DNA of 64,000 nt from DASQHW01 sp038238245 (GTDB taxonomy: Bacteria; Actinomycetota; Acidimicrobiia; IMCC26256; PALSA-610), in the NCBI GenBank assembly GCA_038238245.1, contig JBBRXX010000011.1:62001-126000 (forward strand), written 5' to 3'. The notes beneath the pieces are model-generated. The model was not told the origin of the DNA. It was given only the letters and a program-made list of their open reading frames with translations, and searched no databases. This document shows positions 33,617-42,344 of the stretch, one piece after another (the stretch's first letter is position 1; each line of letters opens with the position of its first letter). Both the position numbers and the translations under genes were made by a program.

Positions 33617-35845
33617 GTGTCGGAACGGCTCCTCGAAGGCTTGCGCGTCGTCGATCTCGGCGGTGATCCTTCGGCGCGCGCGGGCCGGGTGCTCGGTGAC
33701 CTCGGCGCATCCGTCGCGCGCGTGGTTCTTGCGGAAGGCGACGTCCTGTCGGGCAACGTCGCACGCGCGTGGAACGCCGGGAAGTCCGTGCGGATGCTCG
33801 CGGCCGACGACCCCGAGCTCGACGCGCTGCTCGGTGACGCCGACGTCGTGTTCGACATGCCGGGTCTGGCGGGCACCCATCAGCTCGACCCCGCGCGCGC
33901 GCCCGGTGCGGTGTGGGTGAGCATCACACCGTTCGGTCTCGACGGGCCGCGCGCCGCGTGGCGGGCGACCGACCTGGGCGTGATGGCGGCGAGCGGCAAC
34001 ATGTACTGCACCGGCGATCCCGATCGTGCACCCGTGCGTTGCACCGAGCCGACGGCGTACGCGCACACCGGCGGCGAAGCAGCCTTTGCCGCACTGACGG
34101 GCCTGTGGTCCGGACGGCCGCAGCGCGTCGACCTCTCGATGCAGGAGGTCGTCCTCATCGCGAACATGGCAAACCCCGCCCGCTTCCCGCAGACACAATT
34201 TCGGGGTTCCCGGCGCGGCGCCAACATCGGGCGGACGCGCGAGATCTGGCCGACCAAAGACGGGTTCGTGTCGTTCGGGTTGCGCGGCGGCAAAGCGCGC
34301 GTCCCGAGCTTGGAGCTGATCGCGAAGCTCGCCGGGCTGCCGGCACGCGACTGGACCGGGTTCAGCCCGAACACCGCCTCCGACGAAGAGCTGAAGGAGA
34401 TCGAGAGCGCGGTCTCGGAGTACTTCGCGCAGCACACGATGCAGGAGCTGTACGAGCTCGCGTGCGAGACGAACGCGATGCTCGCCCCGATCAACTCCCC
34501 CCGTGAGATCTACGCGTCCGCCCAGCTCGCGGCGCGCGAGTTCTTCGGCCCGGTCGACGACGTCGAGCAGTTCCCGCGCTCGTTCGTCGTCGTGCGCTCC
34601 GCCGACGGCGCAGCCGCCCCCGTACGACCGGTAGATGGTCCAACAGATTGGACGCTCAGCCCGCCTGCGGCGGGCTCCGCGTCCAAACAGGAGCAGAAAG
34701 CATGGGGCGGCGTGCGCATCCTGGAGTTCGGGTCGGGGGCGGCGGGGCCGATCGCCACCCGCTACTTCTCCGAGCACGGCGCGACCGTCCTGCGCATCGA
34801 GTCGAAATCCCGGCCCGACTTCCTGCGCGTGTACGCGCTCGGCCCGGACAACCCGCACGGCCTCGAGGGTTCGGCGATGTACGACGGCTTGAACGTCGGG
34901 AAGCGGAACCTCACCCTCAACCTCAAGGCGCCTGAAGCCGTGGCGCTCGTGCGGAGACTCGTCACCGAGTGGGCGGACGCGGTCGCCGAGAACTTCGCGC
35001 CGCGCGCGATGAAGGCATTCGGCCTCGACTACGACACGCTCGCCGAGCGCAAGCCCGATCTCGTGATGATCAGCGCATGCCTGAACGGCCAGACCGGCCC
35101 GCACAAGGACTACCCCGGGTTCGGCGGCCAGGGCGCCGCGCTCTCCGGCTACAACGCGCTCACCGGCTGGCCGGACCGCGAGCCGGTCGGGCCGTACGGC
35201 ACGATCACCGATTCGCTCGCCCCGCGTTATGTCGCGACCGCGCTCGCCGCGGGACTCCACTATCGCCGCCGTACCGGACGCGGCGTCTACCTCGACGTCT
35301 CGCAGGTGGAGACCGGCATCTGGTCGCTCGCGCCGTGGCTCCTCGACTACGAGCGGGACGGCGTGCTCCGCCTGCGCGACGGCAACAACCACGCGGACGC
35401 GGTGCTGCACGGCGCATTCCCGTGCGCCGACGAGGACGGCGTCGACGATCGCTGGGTCGCGATCGCGTGCTGGGACGACGACGAGCTCACACGTCTCCAC
35501 GGGATCGCGGGCGACGACATCCCGGGTTGGACACGTGCGCGCACCCGCGCCGAGGTCGCGATGACGCTGCAGGCGGTCGGGATCGAGGCGGTCCCGGTGC
35601 ACGACTTCGGCGATCTGCACCAGGACCCGCAGCTTGCACACCGCGGGCACTTCGAACCCCTGCACCACCCGGTGATCGGCGACAGCCTCTACGAACGGAA
35701 CGGCTTCCGCCTCGCAGCGTTCGACGGCGGCTACGACCGCGCCGGTCCGACGCTTGGTCAGGACAACGATTGGGTGCTCGGCGACGTGCTCGGGCTCTCC
35801 AAGCCACAGATCGAGGCATTGCGGGACACCGGTGCCTTGGAGTGA
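33617..35845 (+). CDS. CaiB/BaiF family CoA-transferase, two fused domains
   Basis: The 742-residue protein contains two family III CoA-transferase domains. The first (residues 1-345) starts LLEGLRVVDLGGDPSARAGR; the second (about 358-742) starts GGVRILEFGSGAAGPIATRY and includes AENFAPRAMKAFGLDYDTLA and GRGVYLDVSQVETGIW. The usual catalytic Asp lies in the VDLSMQEV/LDVSQVET-type segments of both halves. Between them is a linker encoded by a 39-nt hairpin. It would move CoA between acids in catabolism. It begins at GTG and is followed by a GNAT gene nine bases later. Confidence 0.8.
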   Translation: MSERLLEGLRVVDLGGDPSARAGRVLGDLGASVARVVLAEGDVLSGNVARAWNAGKSVRMLAADDPELDALLGDADVVFDMPGLAGTHQLDPARAPGAVWVSITPFGLDGPRAAWRATDLGVMAASGNMYCTGDPDRAPVRCTEPTAYAHTGGEAAFAALTGLWSGRPQRVDLSMQEVVLIANMANPARFPQTQFRGSRRGANIGRTREIWPTKDGFVSFGLRGGKARVPSLELIAKLAGLPARDWTGFSPNTASDEELKEIESAVSEYFAQHTMQELYELACETNAMLAPINSPREIYASAQLAAREFFGPVDDVEQFPRSFVVVRSADGAAAPVRPVDGPTDWTLSPPAAGSASKQEQKAWGGVRILEFGSGAAGPIATRYFSEHGATVLRIESKSRPDFLRVYALGPDNPHGLEGSAMYDGLNVGKRNLTLNLKAPEAVALVRRLVTEWADAVAENFAPRAMKAFGLDYDTLAERKPDLVMISACLNGQTGPHKDYPGFGGQGAALSGYNALTGWPDREPVGPYGTITDSLAPRYVATALAAGLHYRRRTGRGVYLDVSQVETGIWSLAPWLLDYERDGVLRLRDGNNHADAVLHGAFPCADEDGVDDRWVAIACWDDDELTRLHGIAGDDIPGWTRARTRAEVAMTLQAVGIEAVPVHDFGDLHQDPQLAHRGHFEPLHHPVIGDSLYERNGFRLAAFDGGYDRAGPTLGQDNDWVLGDVLGLSKPQIEALRDTGALE
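34648..34686. repeat. 39-nt near-perfect hairpin in the CaiB interdomain linker
   Basis: Outer arms TTGGACGC/GCGTCCAA and inner arms AGCCCGCC/GGCGGGCT pair around a TGC loop with a 2-nt bulge on each side. It is in frame and codes for a Ser/Pro/Ala linker. It may be a REP-like insertion or the scar of a gene fusion. Confidence 0.6.
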
Positions 35846-35854
35846 GATCGCAAC

Positions 35855-36331
35855 GTGAAGGTCCGGCGCAGGACCGACGACGACCAAGCGTGGATGGCTG
35901 ACGCGATCACGGGCGCGTTCGCGTCGACGCGTGTCGTCTCCCGCGGACGCGTACACGCGGACGCTTCGGTGCTCGATGGCTACGTCGTCGAGAACGACGG
36001 CCGCCCAATCGGCTGCGGGCTGTGGTACGAGATCGACGGGGATGCCGAGCTCGTGGTGCTCGTCACCACGTACAGAGGTGCCGGCGCCGGCGGCGCGTTG
36101 CTCGACGCGGTCGTCGAGCATGCGCGCCAGGCGGGCTGGACGCGCCTCTGGCTGATCACGACCAACGACAACACCGACGCGATTCGCCTGTATCAGCGCG
36201 ACGGCTGGGAGTGGTGCGCCTTCCACCGCGATGCGGTCGCCGCCTCACGCCCGCTCAAGCCCGAGCTCCCGGAGATCGGCAATCACAGCATCCCGATCAA
36301 GCACGAGATCGAGTTCGAATTTCCGCTCTGA
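35855..36331 (+). CDS. GNAT N-acetyltransferase
   Basis: A 158-residue GNAT fold with the acetyl-CoA loop TYRGAGAGGALLDAVVEHAR and the helix-strand segment TTNDNTDAIRLYQRDGWEW. It starts at GTG nine bases after the CoA-transferase stop. The acceptor is unknown. Confidence 0.75.
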   Translation: MKVRRRTDDDQAWMADAITGAFASTRVVSRGRVHADASVLDGYVVENDGRPIGCGLWYEIDGDAELVVLVTTYRGAGAGGALLDAVVEHARQAGWTRLWLITTNDNTDAIRLYQRDGWEWCAFHRDAVAASRPLKPELPEIGNHSIPIKHEIEFEFPL

Positions 36332-36341
36332 GCCGCGCTGA

Positions 36342-36821
36342 TCACCCGTACTGCCGGTAGTAGGGACGCTCGGGCCGGCGCACCTTCTCGACGAGGATGC
36401 ACACGTTCTCCCATGGATCGGCGAACCACGTCGTGCGCAGACCCGCGACGTCGGCGACCCCGGCGACGAGGAACCGCACTCCTTTGTCTTCGAGCTCCGA
36501 ACGGGTCGCGACGACGTCGTCGCACAGCACGGCGACGTGCGTGAAGCCGAGACGGGTGACGGCCGCCGGCGCCGGAGCCCCCGCGTCTATCCCGGGATAC
36601 TCCATGACCTCGATCACGCGATCGGAGTCGTCGATGCCGATGATCGCGGCTTTCACGATCACGGGAGCCGGCACCAGCTCACCCATGTCGCGCGTGATCG
36701 CGTCGCCTTCCATGCGGTACGGCGGAGAGAGGACGGTGAACCCGAGCACGTCGCGGTACCACGCAACCGCGGCGTCGACGTCCGTCACGTGAAGCGCGGT
36801 GTGCGCGAGACCGGTGATCAC
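36342..36821 (-). CDS. VOC (glyoxalase/dioxygenase fold) protein
   Basis: A 159-residue VOC protein (ITGLAHTALHVTDVDAAVAW, YRDVLGFTVLSPPY, RLGFTHVAVLCDDVVA, TTWFADPWENVCILVE), with metal-ligand candidates His and Glu at strand positions. Its GTG start overlaps the SDR stop by four bases, so it is coupled to the SDR. It may be an epimerase or lyase of a CoA ester, but this is not shown. Confidence 0.75.
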   Translation of the reverse strand: MITGLAHTALHVTDVDAAVAWYRDVLGFTVLSPPYRMEGDAITRDMGELVPAPVIVKAAIIGIDDSDRVIEVMEYPGIDAGAPAPAAVTRLGFTHVAVLCDDVVATRSELEDKGVRFLVAGVADVAGLRTTWFADPWENVCILVEKVRRPERPYYRQYG

Positions 36822-37612
36822 GAGAACGCGCGGAGCATGCCGCGCACCCAGCCGTCGTTGTCGCTCGTGTTCCAGCCCTGCAACATTCCTTCGCTCAGCG
36901 GATCGCACCCGTAGCGCAGGGGGCCGTCGTCGTCGCATATCGCGTCGACGATGCGCCGCGCCGCTTCGGGTGCCGGTGTGTACGAGCTGCGGACACCTTG
37001 GCGGCCCTCCCACATCTTCTCGGCGAGTGCTCGGTATTGCTCGTGCTCGATCGCCGGGGCAGGCCGATCCGAACCCGCGAGCATGTCGGTCTCGATCGGG
37101 CCCGGCATGATCTCGACGACGCGGATCCCGAACTGCGCGACCTCCGCCGCGAGTGACTCCCCGACCGCGGTCACCGCGGCCTTCGTGGCGCGGTACCCGG
37201 CCATGAACGGCACGGGCGCGAGCGTCGACGATGACGTGACGTTGCAGATCACTCCCCCGCCCGTTGCCCGCATGAGCGGGATCGCCCGCTTGGTCACCTC
37301 GATCAGACCGAACACGTTGGTCTCGAACAACGTGCGCCACGACTCGGTGGACATCACTTCGACAGGCAGGTTGTCGCTCTCGACGCCCGCGTTGTTGACC
37401 AGCACGCGCAACCCTTGCGGCAGGTCGATCGTCGACGGGTCGGTGACGTCGAGTCGCTGCACGCGCATACCGAGGTCGGCCAGTGCCGCGCCCGCGGCAG
37501 GGTCGCGCATCGTCGCCACCGCGTCGAACCCCCGTTGCGCGAGCTCGATTGCGACCGCGCGTCCGATGCCGCGGCTCGCGCCGGTGACCACGGCAATGCC
37601 AGTTGGTTGCAT
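36818..37612 (-). CDS. Short-chain dehydrogenase/reductase
   Basis: A 264-residue classical SDR: VVTGASRGIGRAVAIELAQR at the N-terminus, LVNNAGVE, NVTSSSTLAPVPFMAGYRAT with the catalytic Ser and YxxxK. It begins at ATG 37612, 25 bp from the divergent FadE30-like gene, so both probably respond to the same regulator. It is followed in overlap by the VOC gene. The substrate is unknown; steroid-ring hydroxyls are possible given the neighbourhood. Confidence 0.75.
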   Translation of the reverse strand: MQPTGIAVVTGASRGIGRAVAIELAQRGFDAVATMRDPAAGAALADLGMRVQRLDVTDPSTIDLPQGLRVLVNNAGVESDNLPVEVMSTESWRTLFETNVFGLIEVTKRAIPLMRATGGGVICNVTSSSTLAPVPFMAGYRATKAAVTAVGESLAAEVAQFGIRVVEIMPGPIETDMLAGSDRPAPAIEHEQYRALAEKMWEGRQGVRSSYTPAPEAARRIVDAICDDDGPLRYGCDPLSEGMLQGWNTSDNDGWVRGMLRAFS

Positions 37613-37637
37613 GCTTGCTAGGTTGCCGCGTCGCGCG

Positions 37638-38861
37638 ATGGATCTCCACTTCACACCCGCTCAGGAGCAATTTCGTGCCGACGCGCGGGCGTGGCTCATC
37701 GACCGTCTCGACGGAGGGTTCGCCAAGGTACGCGGCCGGGGCGGTCCCGGCGACGAGCACGAGCTCTTCGACGAGCGCTGGGAGTGGGAACAGGAGCTCG
37801 GCCGCGACAATTGGATCGGTCTCGGTTGGCCCGCCGAGTACGGCGGTCGCGGCGCGACGCTCGTCGAGCAGGTCATCTTCTACGAGGAGTACGCGCGCGC
37901 GGGCGGACCGGGCCGGGTCGGCATCGTGGGCGAGGGCCTGCTCGGCCCGACCATCGTGCATTTCGGAGACGACGCGCAGAAGCGCCGCTTCCTCCCGGGC
38001 ATCCTCCGGGGAACCGAGATCTGGTGCCAGGGCTACTCGGAACCCGACGCGGGCTCGGACCTCGCCAACGTCCAGACGCGCGCCGATCTCGACGGCGACG
38101 AATGGGTGCTGCACGGCCAGAAGGTGTGGACGTCGCTCGCACACTGGGCGCACTGGATCTTCGTGCTCGCGCGCACCGACCGCAATGCACCGAAGCACAA
38201 GGGCCTGTCGTACCTGCTCGTCCCGATGGACCAGCCGAACGCGATCGAGATCCGGCCGATCGTGCAGATCACGGGACACAGCGAGTTCAACGAGACGTTC
38301 TTCGACGGCGCGCGCACCGCGGCCGACAACGTGGTCGGCGCGGTGAACGGCGGCTGGCGCGTCGCGATGGGCACGCTCGCGTTCGAACGGGGCGCGTCGA
38401 CGCTCGGTCAGCAGCTTTCGTTCGAGAACGAGCTGCAGGACATCACGGCGATCGCACGCGCGAACGGGTTGGCCGGTGACCCCGTGTACCGCCAGCGGCT
38501 CGCGGCGGCATGGACGACCCTGCGTGTCATGCGCTATCACGCGCTCCGCACACTGCCGATGCTGGAACACGGCACGGTCGGACCCGCGACCTCGGTCCAC
38601 AAGCTGTTCTGGGCATCGTTCCACCGCGCGCTGGGCGAGCTGGCAATCGATGTGCTGGGCGCGGCCGCGATCGCGCCGACCGACGACCGGTGGACGCGCA
38701 TGTTCCTCTACTCACGCGCCGACACGATCTACGGCGGATCGAACGAGATCCAGCGCAACGTGATCGGTGAGCAGGCGCTCGGATTGCCAAAGGAGCCGAC
38801 AGCGCAGCGACCGGAGGGAGCGGAGCGTGGAGTCGACCCAAGAGAGAAGGAACCGCGATGA
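37638..38861 (+). CDS. fadE30: Acyl-CoA dehydrogenase, FadE30-like (HIP-CoA pathway)
   Basis: The 407-residue flavoprotein starts MDLHFTPAQEQFRADARAWL. Motifs WCQGYSEPDAGSDLANVQTR and GDEWVLHGQKVWTSLAHWAH, then FFDGARTAADNVVGAVNGGW, match what I recall of mycobacterial FadE30, which dehydrogenates 5-OH-HIP-CoA. The next gene is an IpdF homologue, as in M. tuberculosis where Rv3560c and Rv3559c adjoin. The last 18 residues are coded by repeat-like sequence and differ from the family. The stop overlaps the ipdF start by four bases. Confidence 0.75.
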   Translation: MDLHFTPAQEQFRADARAWLIDRLDGGFAKVRGRGGPGDEHELFDERWEWEQELGRDNWIGLGWPAEYGGRGATLVEQVIFYEEYARAGGPGRVGIVGEGLLGPTIVHFGDDAQKRRFLPGILRGTEIWCQGYSEPDAGSDLANVQTRADLDGDEWVLHGQKVWTSLAHWAHWIFVLARTDRNAPKHKGLSYLLVPMDQPNAIEIRPIVQITGHSEFNETFFDGARTAADNVVGAVNGGWRVAMGTLAFERGASTLGQQLSFENELQDITAIARANGLAGDPVYRQRLAAAWTTLRVMRYHALRTLPMLEHGTVGPATSVHKLFWASFHRALGELAIDVLGAAAIAPTDDRWTRMFLYSRADTIYGGSNEIQRNVIGEQALGLPKEPTAQRPEGAERGVDPREKEPR

Positions 38862-39601
38862 CACGCGAGGGGCTGCTCGAGGGGAAGTCGGTGTTGGTGA
38901 CGGCCGCGGCCGGTACCGGCATCGGGTTTGCGACCGCGAAACGCTGTGCCGAGGAAGGCGCTCGCGTCGTCATCAGCGACATCCACGAACGACGGTTGCG
39001 CGAGTCCGCCGAGCAACTCGGTGGCGTCCCCGCGGTGCTCGCGAACGTCACCTCGGAGGACGACGTACAGCGGCTCGTCGCGGAGACGATCGATGTGTGC
39101 GGCGGGATCGACGTGCTCGTGAACAACGCGGGCCTCGGTGGTACCGCACGCCTCACCGAGATGACCGACGAGGAGTGGTCCAAGGTCCTCGACGTCACCC
39201 TCACCGGCACGATGCGCATGACGCGGGCGACCTTGCGGCACATGTGCGAGCGGGGCTCGGGCGCGATCGTCAACAACTCGTCGGTCGTCGCATGGCGTGC
39301 GCAGGAAGGACAGGCGCACTACGCCGCGGCCAAGGCCGGCGTCCTCGCGTTGACCCGGTGCGCCGCGATCGAGGCGGCGCCGCACAACGTGCGGGTGAAC
39401 GCGGTCGCGCCGTCGCTCGCCATGCACCCGAACCTGGCCAAGGTCACGACCGAAGAGCTGCTCGGCGAGCTCACGACGCGCGAGGCGTTCGGCCGCGCGG
39501 CCGAGCCGTGGGAGGTCGCCAATGTGATCGTGTTCCTCGCGAGCGACCTGGCGTCGTACATGACCGGCGAGGTCGTCTCGGTCAGCAGCCAGCACCCCTG
39601 A
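38858..39601 (+). CDS. ipdF: SDR, IpdF-like 5-hydroxy-HIP-CoA dehydrogenase
   Basis: A 247-residue SDR. AAAGTGIGFATAKRCAEEGA, VVISDIHERRL, LVNNAGLGG, and the distinctive ending TGEVVSVSSQHP match my recollection of IpdF (Rv3559c) almost step for step. IpdF oxidises the 5-hydroxyl of the indanone propionyl-CoA formed from steroid rings C and D. The active site has NNSSVVAWRAQEGQAHYAAAK with the Ser and YxxxK. It starts in ATGA overlap with the FadE30-like gene. Confidence in the family is high and in the exact step moderate. Confidence 0.8.
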   Translation: MTREGLLEGKSVLVTAAAGTGIGFATAKRCAEEGARVVISDIHERRLRESAEQLGGVPAVLANVTSEDDVQRLVAETIDVCGGIDVLVNNAGLGGTARLTEMTDEEWSKVLDVTLTGTMRMTRATLRHMCERGSGAIVNNSSVVAWRAQEGQAHYAAAKAGVLALTRCAAIEAAPHNVRVNAVAPSLAMHPNLAKVTTEELLGELTTREAFGRAAEPWEVANVIVFLASDLASYMTGEVVSVSSQHP

Positions 39602-39712
39602 CGCCCCCGGGTGTGGGTGCGCGGGGCGTCGGTATGAGCGTGGGCACGAAAGCCGACACATACGTCGTCGTGACCACGGTCCCACGATGGTCACACCACG
39701 GTCCCACCGCGG
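39602..39712. repeat. Convergent intergenic gap with 13-bp direct repeat
   Basis: ACCACGGTCCCAC occurs at 39673-39685 and 39695-39707, 22 bp apart, and a related GGTCCCACC-GCGGTC follows. It lies between the ends of ipdF and the reductase gene. No promoter or gene is seen; the role is unknown. Confidence 0.5.
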
Positions 39713-40675
39713 TCAGAGGAGCGCGAGGAGCTGCTCCGGGGTCATGCTTCCGGGTGTCGCATGGCGCCGGGCCGCGTCGTTCGCGAGGCGTTGCAGGGTC
39801 GCGTTGACCGGCGTGTCGACGTCGTGCTTCCGACCGAGCATGACGATCTCGCCGTTCAGGTAGTCGACCTCGATCGTGCCGGTCCCGCGCTGCAAGCTCT
39901 GCCACGACGACCCGCCACCACGCGTTGCACCGGCGATCGGCTTCATCTGCATGCGGTTGGCGCGCCGCTCTTGATCCTCTTCGCGGGAGGCGGCGTCGAT
40001 GCCCGCGGCGGCGAGCACGCCTGCGCCTTCGGAGCGCGCCCGGCGCACGATCTCGCCGAGCCCGTCGGCCTGGCCACAGAGCGCTTCGGCGGCGTTCCCG
40101 AGGTTCATCAAGAGCTTCGTGTACTTCCATCGCATGATGTCGGCGCGGGGTACCGACTCGAAGGTCGAGCCCTCGAGCGCGGCGGCGATCACACCGGCGC
40201 GCTCGTCCAGCCCCCGCGGGTAGCGCCCGAGGTCGAGGAGCCCGGTGATCGGCGTCGACGACGCCTGGACGACACCCGGTTCCAGATGGGTTGCCGGGCA
40301 CATCACGCACATGGCGTAGACGTGGGCGAAGTGGCGGAGCGCGAGGCGCTCGTTCTCGACGCCGTTCTGCGCGCAGACGACGGCGATCTCCGGTGGTGCC
40401 GTCTCGGTGAGCGCGTGCAGCGCCCCTTGCGTGTCCTGGGTCTTCATCGCGAGCACGACGACGTCGTCGGCACGAAGGTCGACCTGCGACGGGTGGTTCG
40501 CAACCGAAACCGGCAACATCGTGTCTGCATCGGGATCGACGAGCCGCAGGCCGCGGTCGCGCATCCCTTCGTAGTGCGCGCCGCGCGCGAGCAGCACGAC
40601 GTCGTGACCGTGCTCGAACAGGCGGCCGCCGATCGCGCCGCCGATCGCACCGGCTCCGTAGACGACGAAACGCAT
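39713..40675 (-). CDS. Ketopantoate reductase (ApbA/PanE) family oxidoreductase
   Basis: The 320-residue protein has the N-terminal NADP loop FVVYGAGAIGGAIGGRLFEH, VVVLAMKTQDTQ, VCAQNGVENERL and a C-terminal helical domain with KYTKLLMNLGNAAEAL. The KxxxN region and Ser/Glu near GSSWQSLQRG, VDYLNGE resemble active-site residues of PanE. The steroid cluster context suggests it reduces a 2-oxo acid other than ketopantoate, which cannot be settled here. It follows the SDR gene by two bases. Confidence 0.75.
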   Translation of the reverse strand: MRFVVYGAGAIGGAIGGRLFEHGHDVVLLARGAHYEGMRDRGLRLVDPDADTMLPVSVANHPSQVDLRADDVVVLAMKTQDTQGALHALTETAPPEIAVVCAQNGVENERLALRHFAHVYAMCVMCPATHLEPGVVQASSTPITGLLDLGRYPRGLDERAGVIAAALEGSTFESVPRADIMRWKYTKLLMNLGNAAEALCGQADGLGEIVRRARSEGAGVLAAAGIDAASREEDQERRANRMQMKPIAGATRGGGSSWQSLQRGTGTIEVDYLNGEIVMLGRKHDVDTPVNATLQRLANDAARRHATPGSMTPEQLLALL

Positions 40676-40677
40676 CG

Positions 40678-41442
40678 CTACTCGCGCCGTGTTCCCTGGG
40701 CGGCGTCCATGTAGGCGGGTCGCTCACCGCCGCCGTGCACGAGCACCTCGGCGCCGGTCACGTATCGCGCCAGCGGCGACGCGAGGAACAGGCACACGTC
40801 GGCGACATCCGAAGGATCGGCCATGCGCCCGAGCGGCACGGTCGCGCCGACCGCGGCGATCCCCTCGTCGTCGCCGTAGAAGAGGTGCGCCTGCTCGGTC
40901 ACGACCAGTCCGACGACGACGGCGTTTACGCGCACCTTGGGCGCGAACTCGACCGCCATCGTCTTGGTCGCGTTCAGCAACCCTGCCTTCGCGGCGCCGT
41001 ACGCGAGCGTCGCAGGAGACGCGCGCACGCCGCTCACGCTCGCAATATTGATGATGGCGCCACCACCGTCCTGGTCCTGCATCACCGCGTTCGCGCGCTG
41101 CGCACACACGATCGGGGCGGTGAGGTTGAGCGCGATGATGCCGGCCGTGAACCGTGGCGACGCGGTGGCGGTGTCGGCCGGTGGTGAACCGCCCGCGTTG
41201 TTCACCAACACGTCGAGCCGGCCGAAACGCTCGCGCGTTTGCGCAATCACAACGTCGACCTGGTCCGCTTCTCGTACGTCGGCGGCGACGAACAACCAAC
41301 CGTCGGGCAACGCCTCCGGCTCGTGCCGGCAGCAGATCGCGATTTGCGCGCCGGCATCGGCGAACCGCTGCGCGATCCCGCGCCCGACGCCACGACAACC
41401 TCCGGTGACGACGACGACCTGGCCGTCGAAGCCGAGCTCCAT
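40678..41442 (-). CDS. SDR, Rv3549c-like (steroid CD-ring locus)
   Basis: A 254-residue SDR with VVVVTGGCRGVGRGIAQRFA, LVNNAGGSPPADTA, IINIASVSGVRASPATLAYG and VTEQAHLFYGDDEGIAAVGA. This unusual LVNNAGGSP and FYGDxExIAxVxATVPLGR combination matches my memory of mycobacterial Rv3549c, which sits beside echA20 and ipdAB in the KstR2 regulon. Here it is divergent from ipdA by 47 bp. Its exact substrate is not established in the literature I know. Confidence 0.75.
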   Translation of the reverse strand: MELGFDGQVVVVTGGCRGVGRGIAQRFADAGAQIAICCRHEPEALPDGWLFVAADVREADQVDVVIAQTRERFGRLDVLVNNAGGSPPADTATASPRFTAGIIALNLTAPIVCAQRANAVMQDQDGGGAIINIASVSGVRASPATLAYGAAKAGLLNATKTMAVEFAPKVRVNAVVVGLVVTEQAHLFYGDDEGIAAVGATVPLGRMADPSDVADVCLFLASPLARYVTGAEVLVHGGGERPAYMDAAQGTRRE

Positions 41443-41489
41443 GAAGGCGGAGTGTACGATCTGACGCTCCGCGAGGTCGGGAGAGGCTG

Positions 41490-42344
41490 TTGCTGCGCGT
41501 TCCGGACAAGCGCGTGACCATCGACGACGTTGTCGCCGACGTGCGCGACGGCATGACGATCGGTATCGGTGGTTGGGGGTCGCGCCGCAAGCCGATGGCA
41601 TTGGTGCGGGCCCTGTGCCGCTCGGCGGTCAAGGACCTGCGTGTCGTCTCCTACGGAGGCCCAGACGTCGGATTGCTGTGTCGCGCCGGGAAGGTGCGCG
41701 AGATTGTCTACGCGTTCGTCTCGCTCGACTCGATCCCGCTCGAGCCCCATTTTCGCAACGCCCGACAATCGGGCGCGGTCGCCACGATGGAGCTCGACGA
41801 AGGGATGTTCCTGCTCGGCCTGCAGGCAGCGGCCTGGCGGGTGCCGTTCCTGCCGACCCGTGTAGGCCTCGGCTCCGATGTGATGCGCCTGAACAAGGAG
41901 CTCCGCACGGTCCGCTCGCCGTACGCCGACGGCGAAGATCTCGTCGCGATGCCCGCGCTGCCGCTCGACGTTGCGCTCATCCACATGCATCGCGGCGACC
42001 AGGGCGGCACCGGCCAGTTTCTCAACGTCGATCCCTACTTCGACGACTTGATGTGCATGGCGGCGACCCGTCGCTTCATGAGCGTCGAGCGCATCGTCGA
42101 CACCGAGGACTTCCTGAAGGAAGGCCCGGTGCAATCGATCCGCATCAACCGGCTCATGACCGATGGCGTGGTCGAGACCCCGCACGGCGCGCACTTCACC
42201 GAATGCGTCCCGGACTACCCGCGCGACGAAGCCTTCCAGCGTGCGTATACCGGGTCGGCGAAGTCCGAAGAGGCGTGGGACGAGTTCCGCGCCCGCTACA
42301 TCGACGTCACCGAGGACGAATACCAGCAGGCGGTCGATTCGTGA
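41490..42344 (+). CDS. ipdA: CoA-transferase-family alpha subunit, IpdA (steroid ring hydrolase subunit)
   Basis: A 284-residue family I CoA-transferase-fold subunit. MTIGIGGWGSRRKPMALVRA and LRVVSYGGPDVGLLCRAGKV match IpdA (Rv3551). FVSLDSIPLEPHF and GGAHFTECVPDYPRDEAFQR-like segments (here HGAHFTECVPDYPRDEAFQR) are also characteristic. IpdAB opens the last steroid ring of COCHEA-CoA by hydrolysis, using the transferase fold. The start is a TTG at 41490 behind GGGAGAGG; homologues begin near PDKR three codons later. The stop overlaps ipdB by four bases. Confidence 0.85.
   Translation: MLRVPDKRVTIDDVVADVRDGMTIGIGGWGSRRKPMALVRALCRSAVKDLRVVSYGGPDVGLLCRAGKVREIVYAFVSLDSIPLEPHFRNARQSGAVATMELDEGMFLLGLQAAAWRVPFLPTRVGLGSDVMRLNKELRTVRSPYADGEDLVAMPALPLDVALIHMHRGDQGGTGQFLNVDPYFDDLMCMAATRRFMSVERIVDTEDFLKEGPVQSIRINRLMTDGVVETPHGAHFTECVPDYPRDEAFQRAYTGSAKSEEAWDEFRARYIDVTEDEYQQAVDS

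Noticed and set aside
33275..36226. Very long leftward open frame (983 codons) opposite the CaiB-type and amidohydrolase genes
   Set aside because: It lies antisense to well-supported genes, its translation is Arg/Asp/His-rich without motifs, and such frames are expected from the high GC third positions.
37613..37637. Possible KstR2 operator between the SDR and FadE30-like genes
   Set aside because: A GCATGC/CTTGC string is present but the CAAG-N-CTTG style dyad is incomplete; I found no convincing KstR2 site anywhere in the window.
41443..41489. GCGGAG/CTCCGC inverted repeat between the SDR and ipdA as an operator
   Set aside because: Six-base arms with a 14-bp spacer are weak in such GC-rich DNA and overlap the expected ribosome-binding region.
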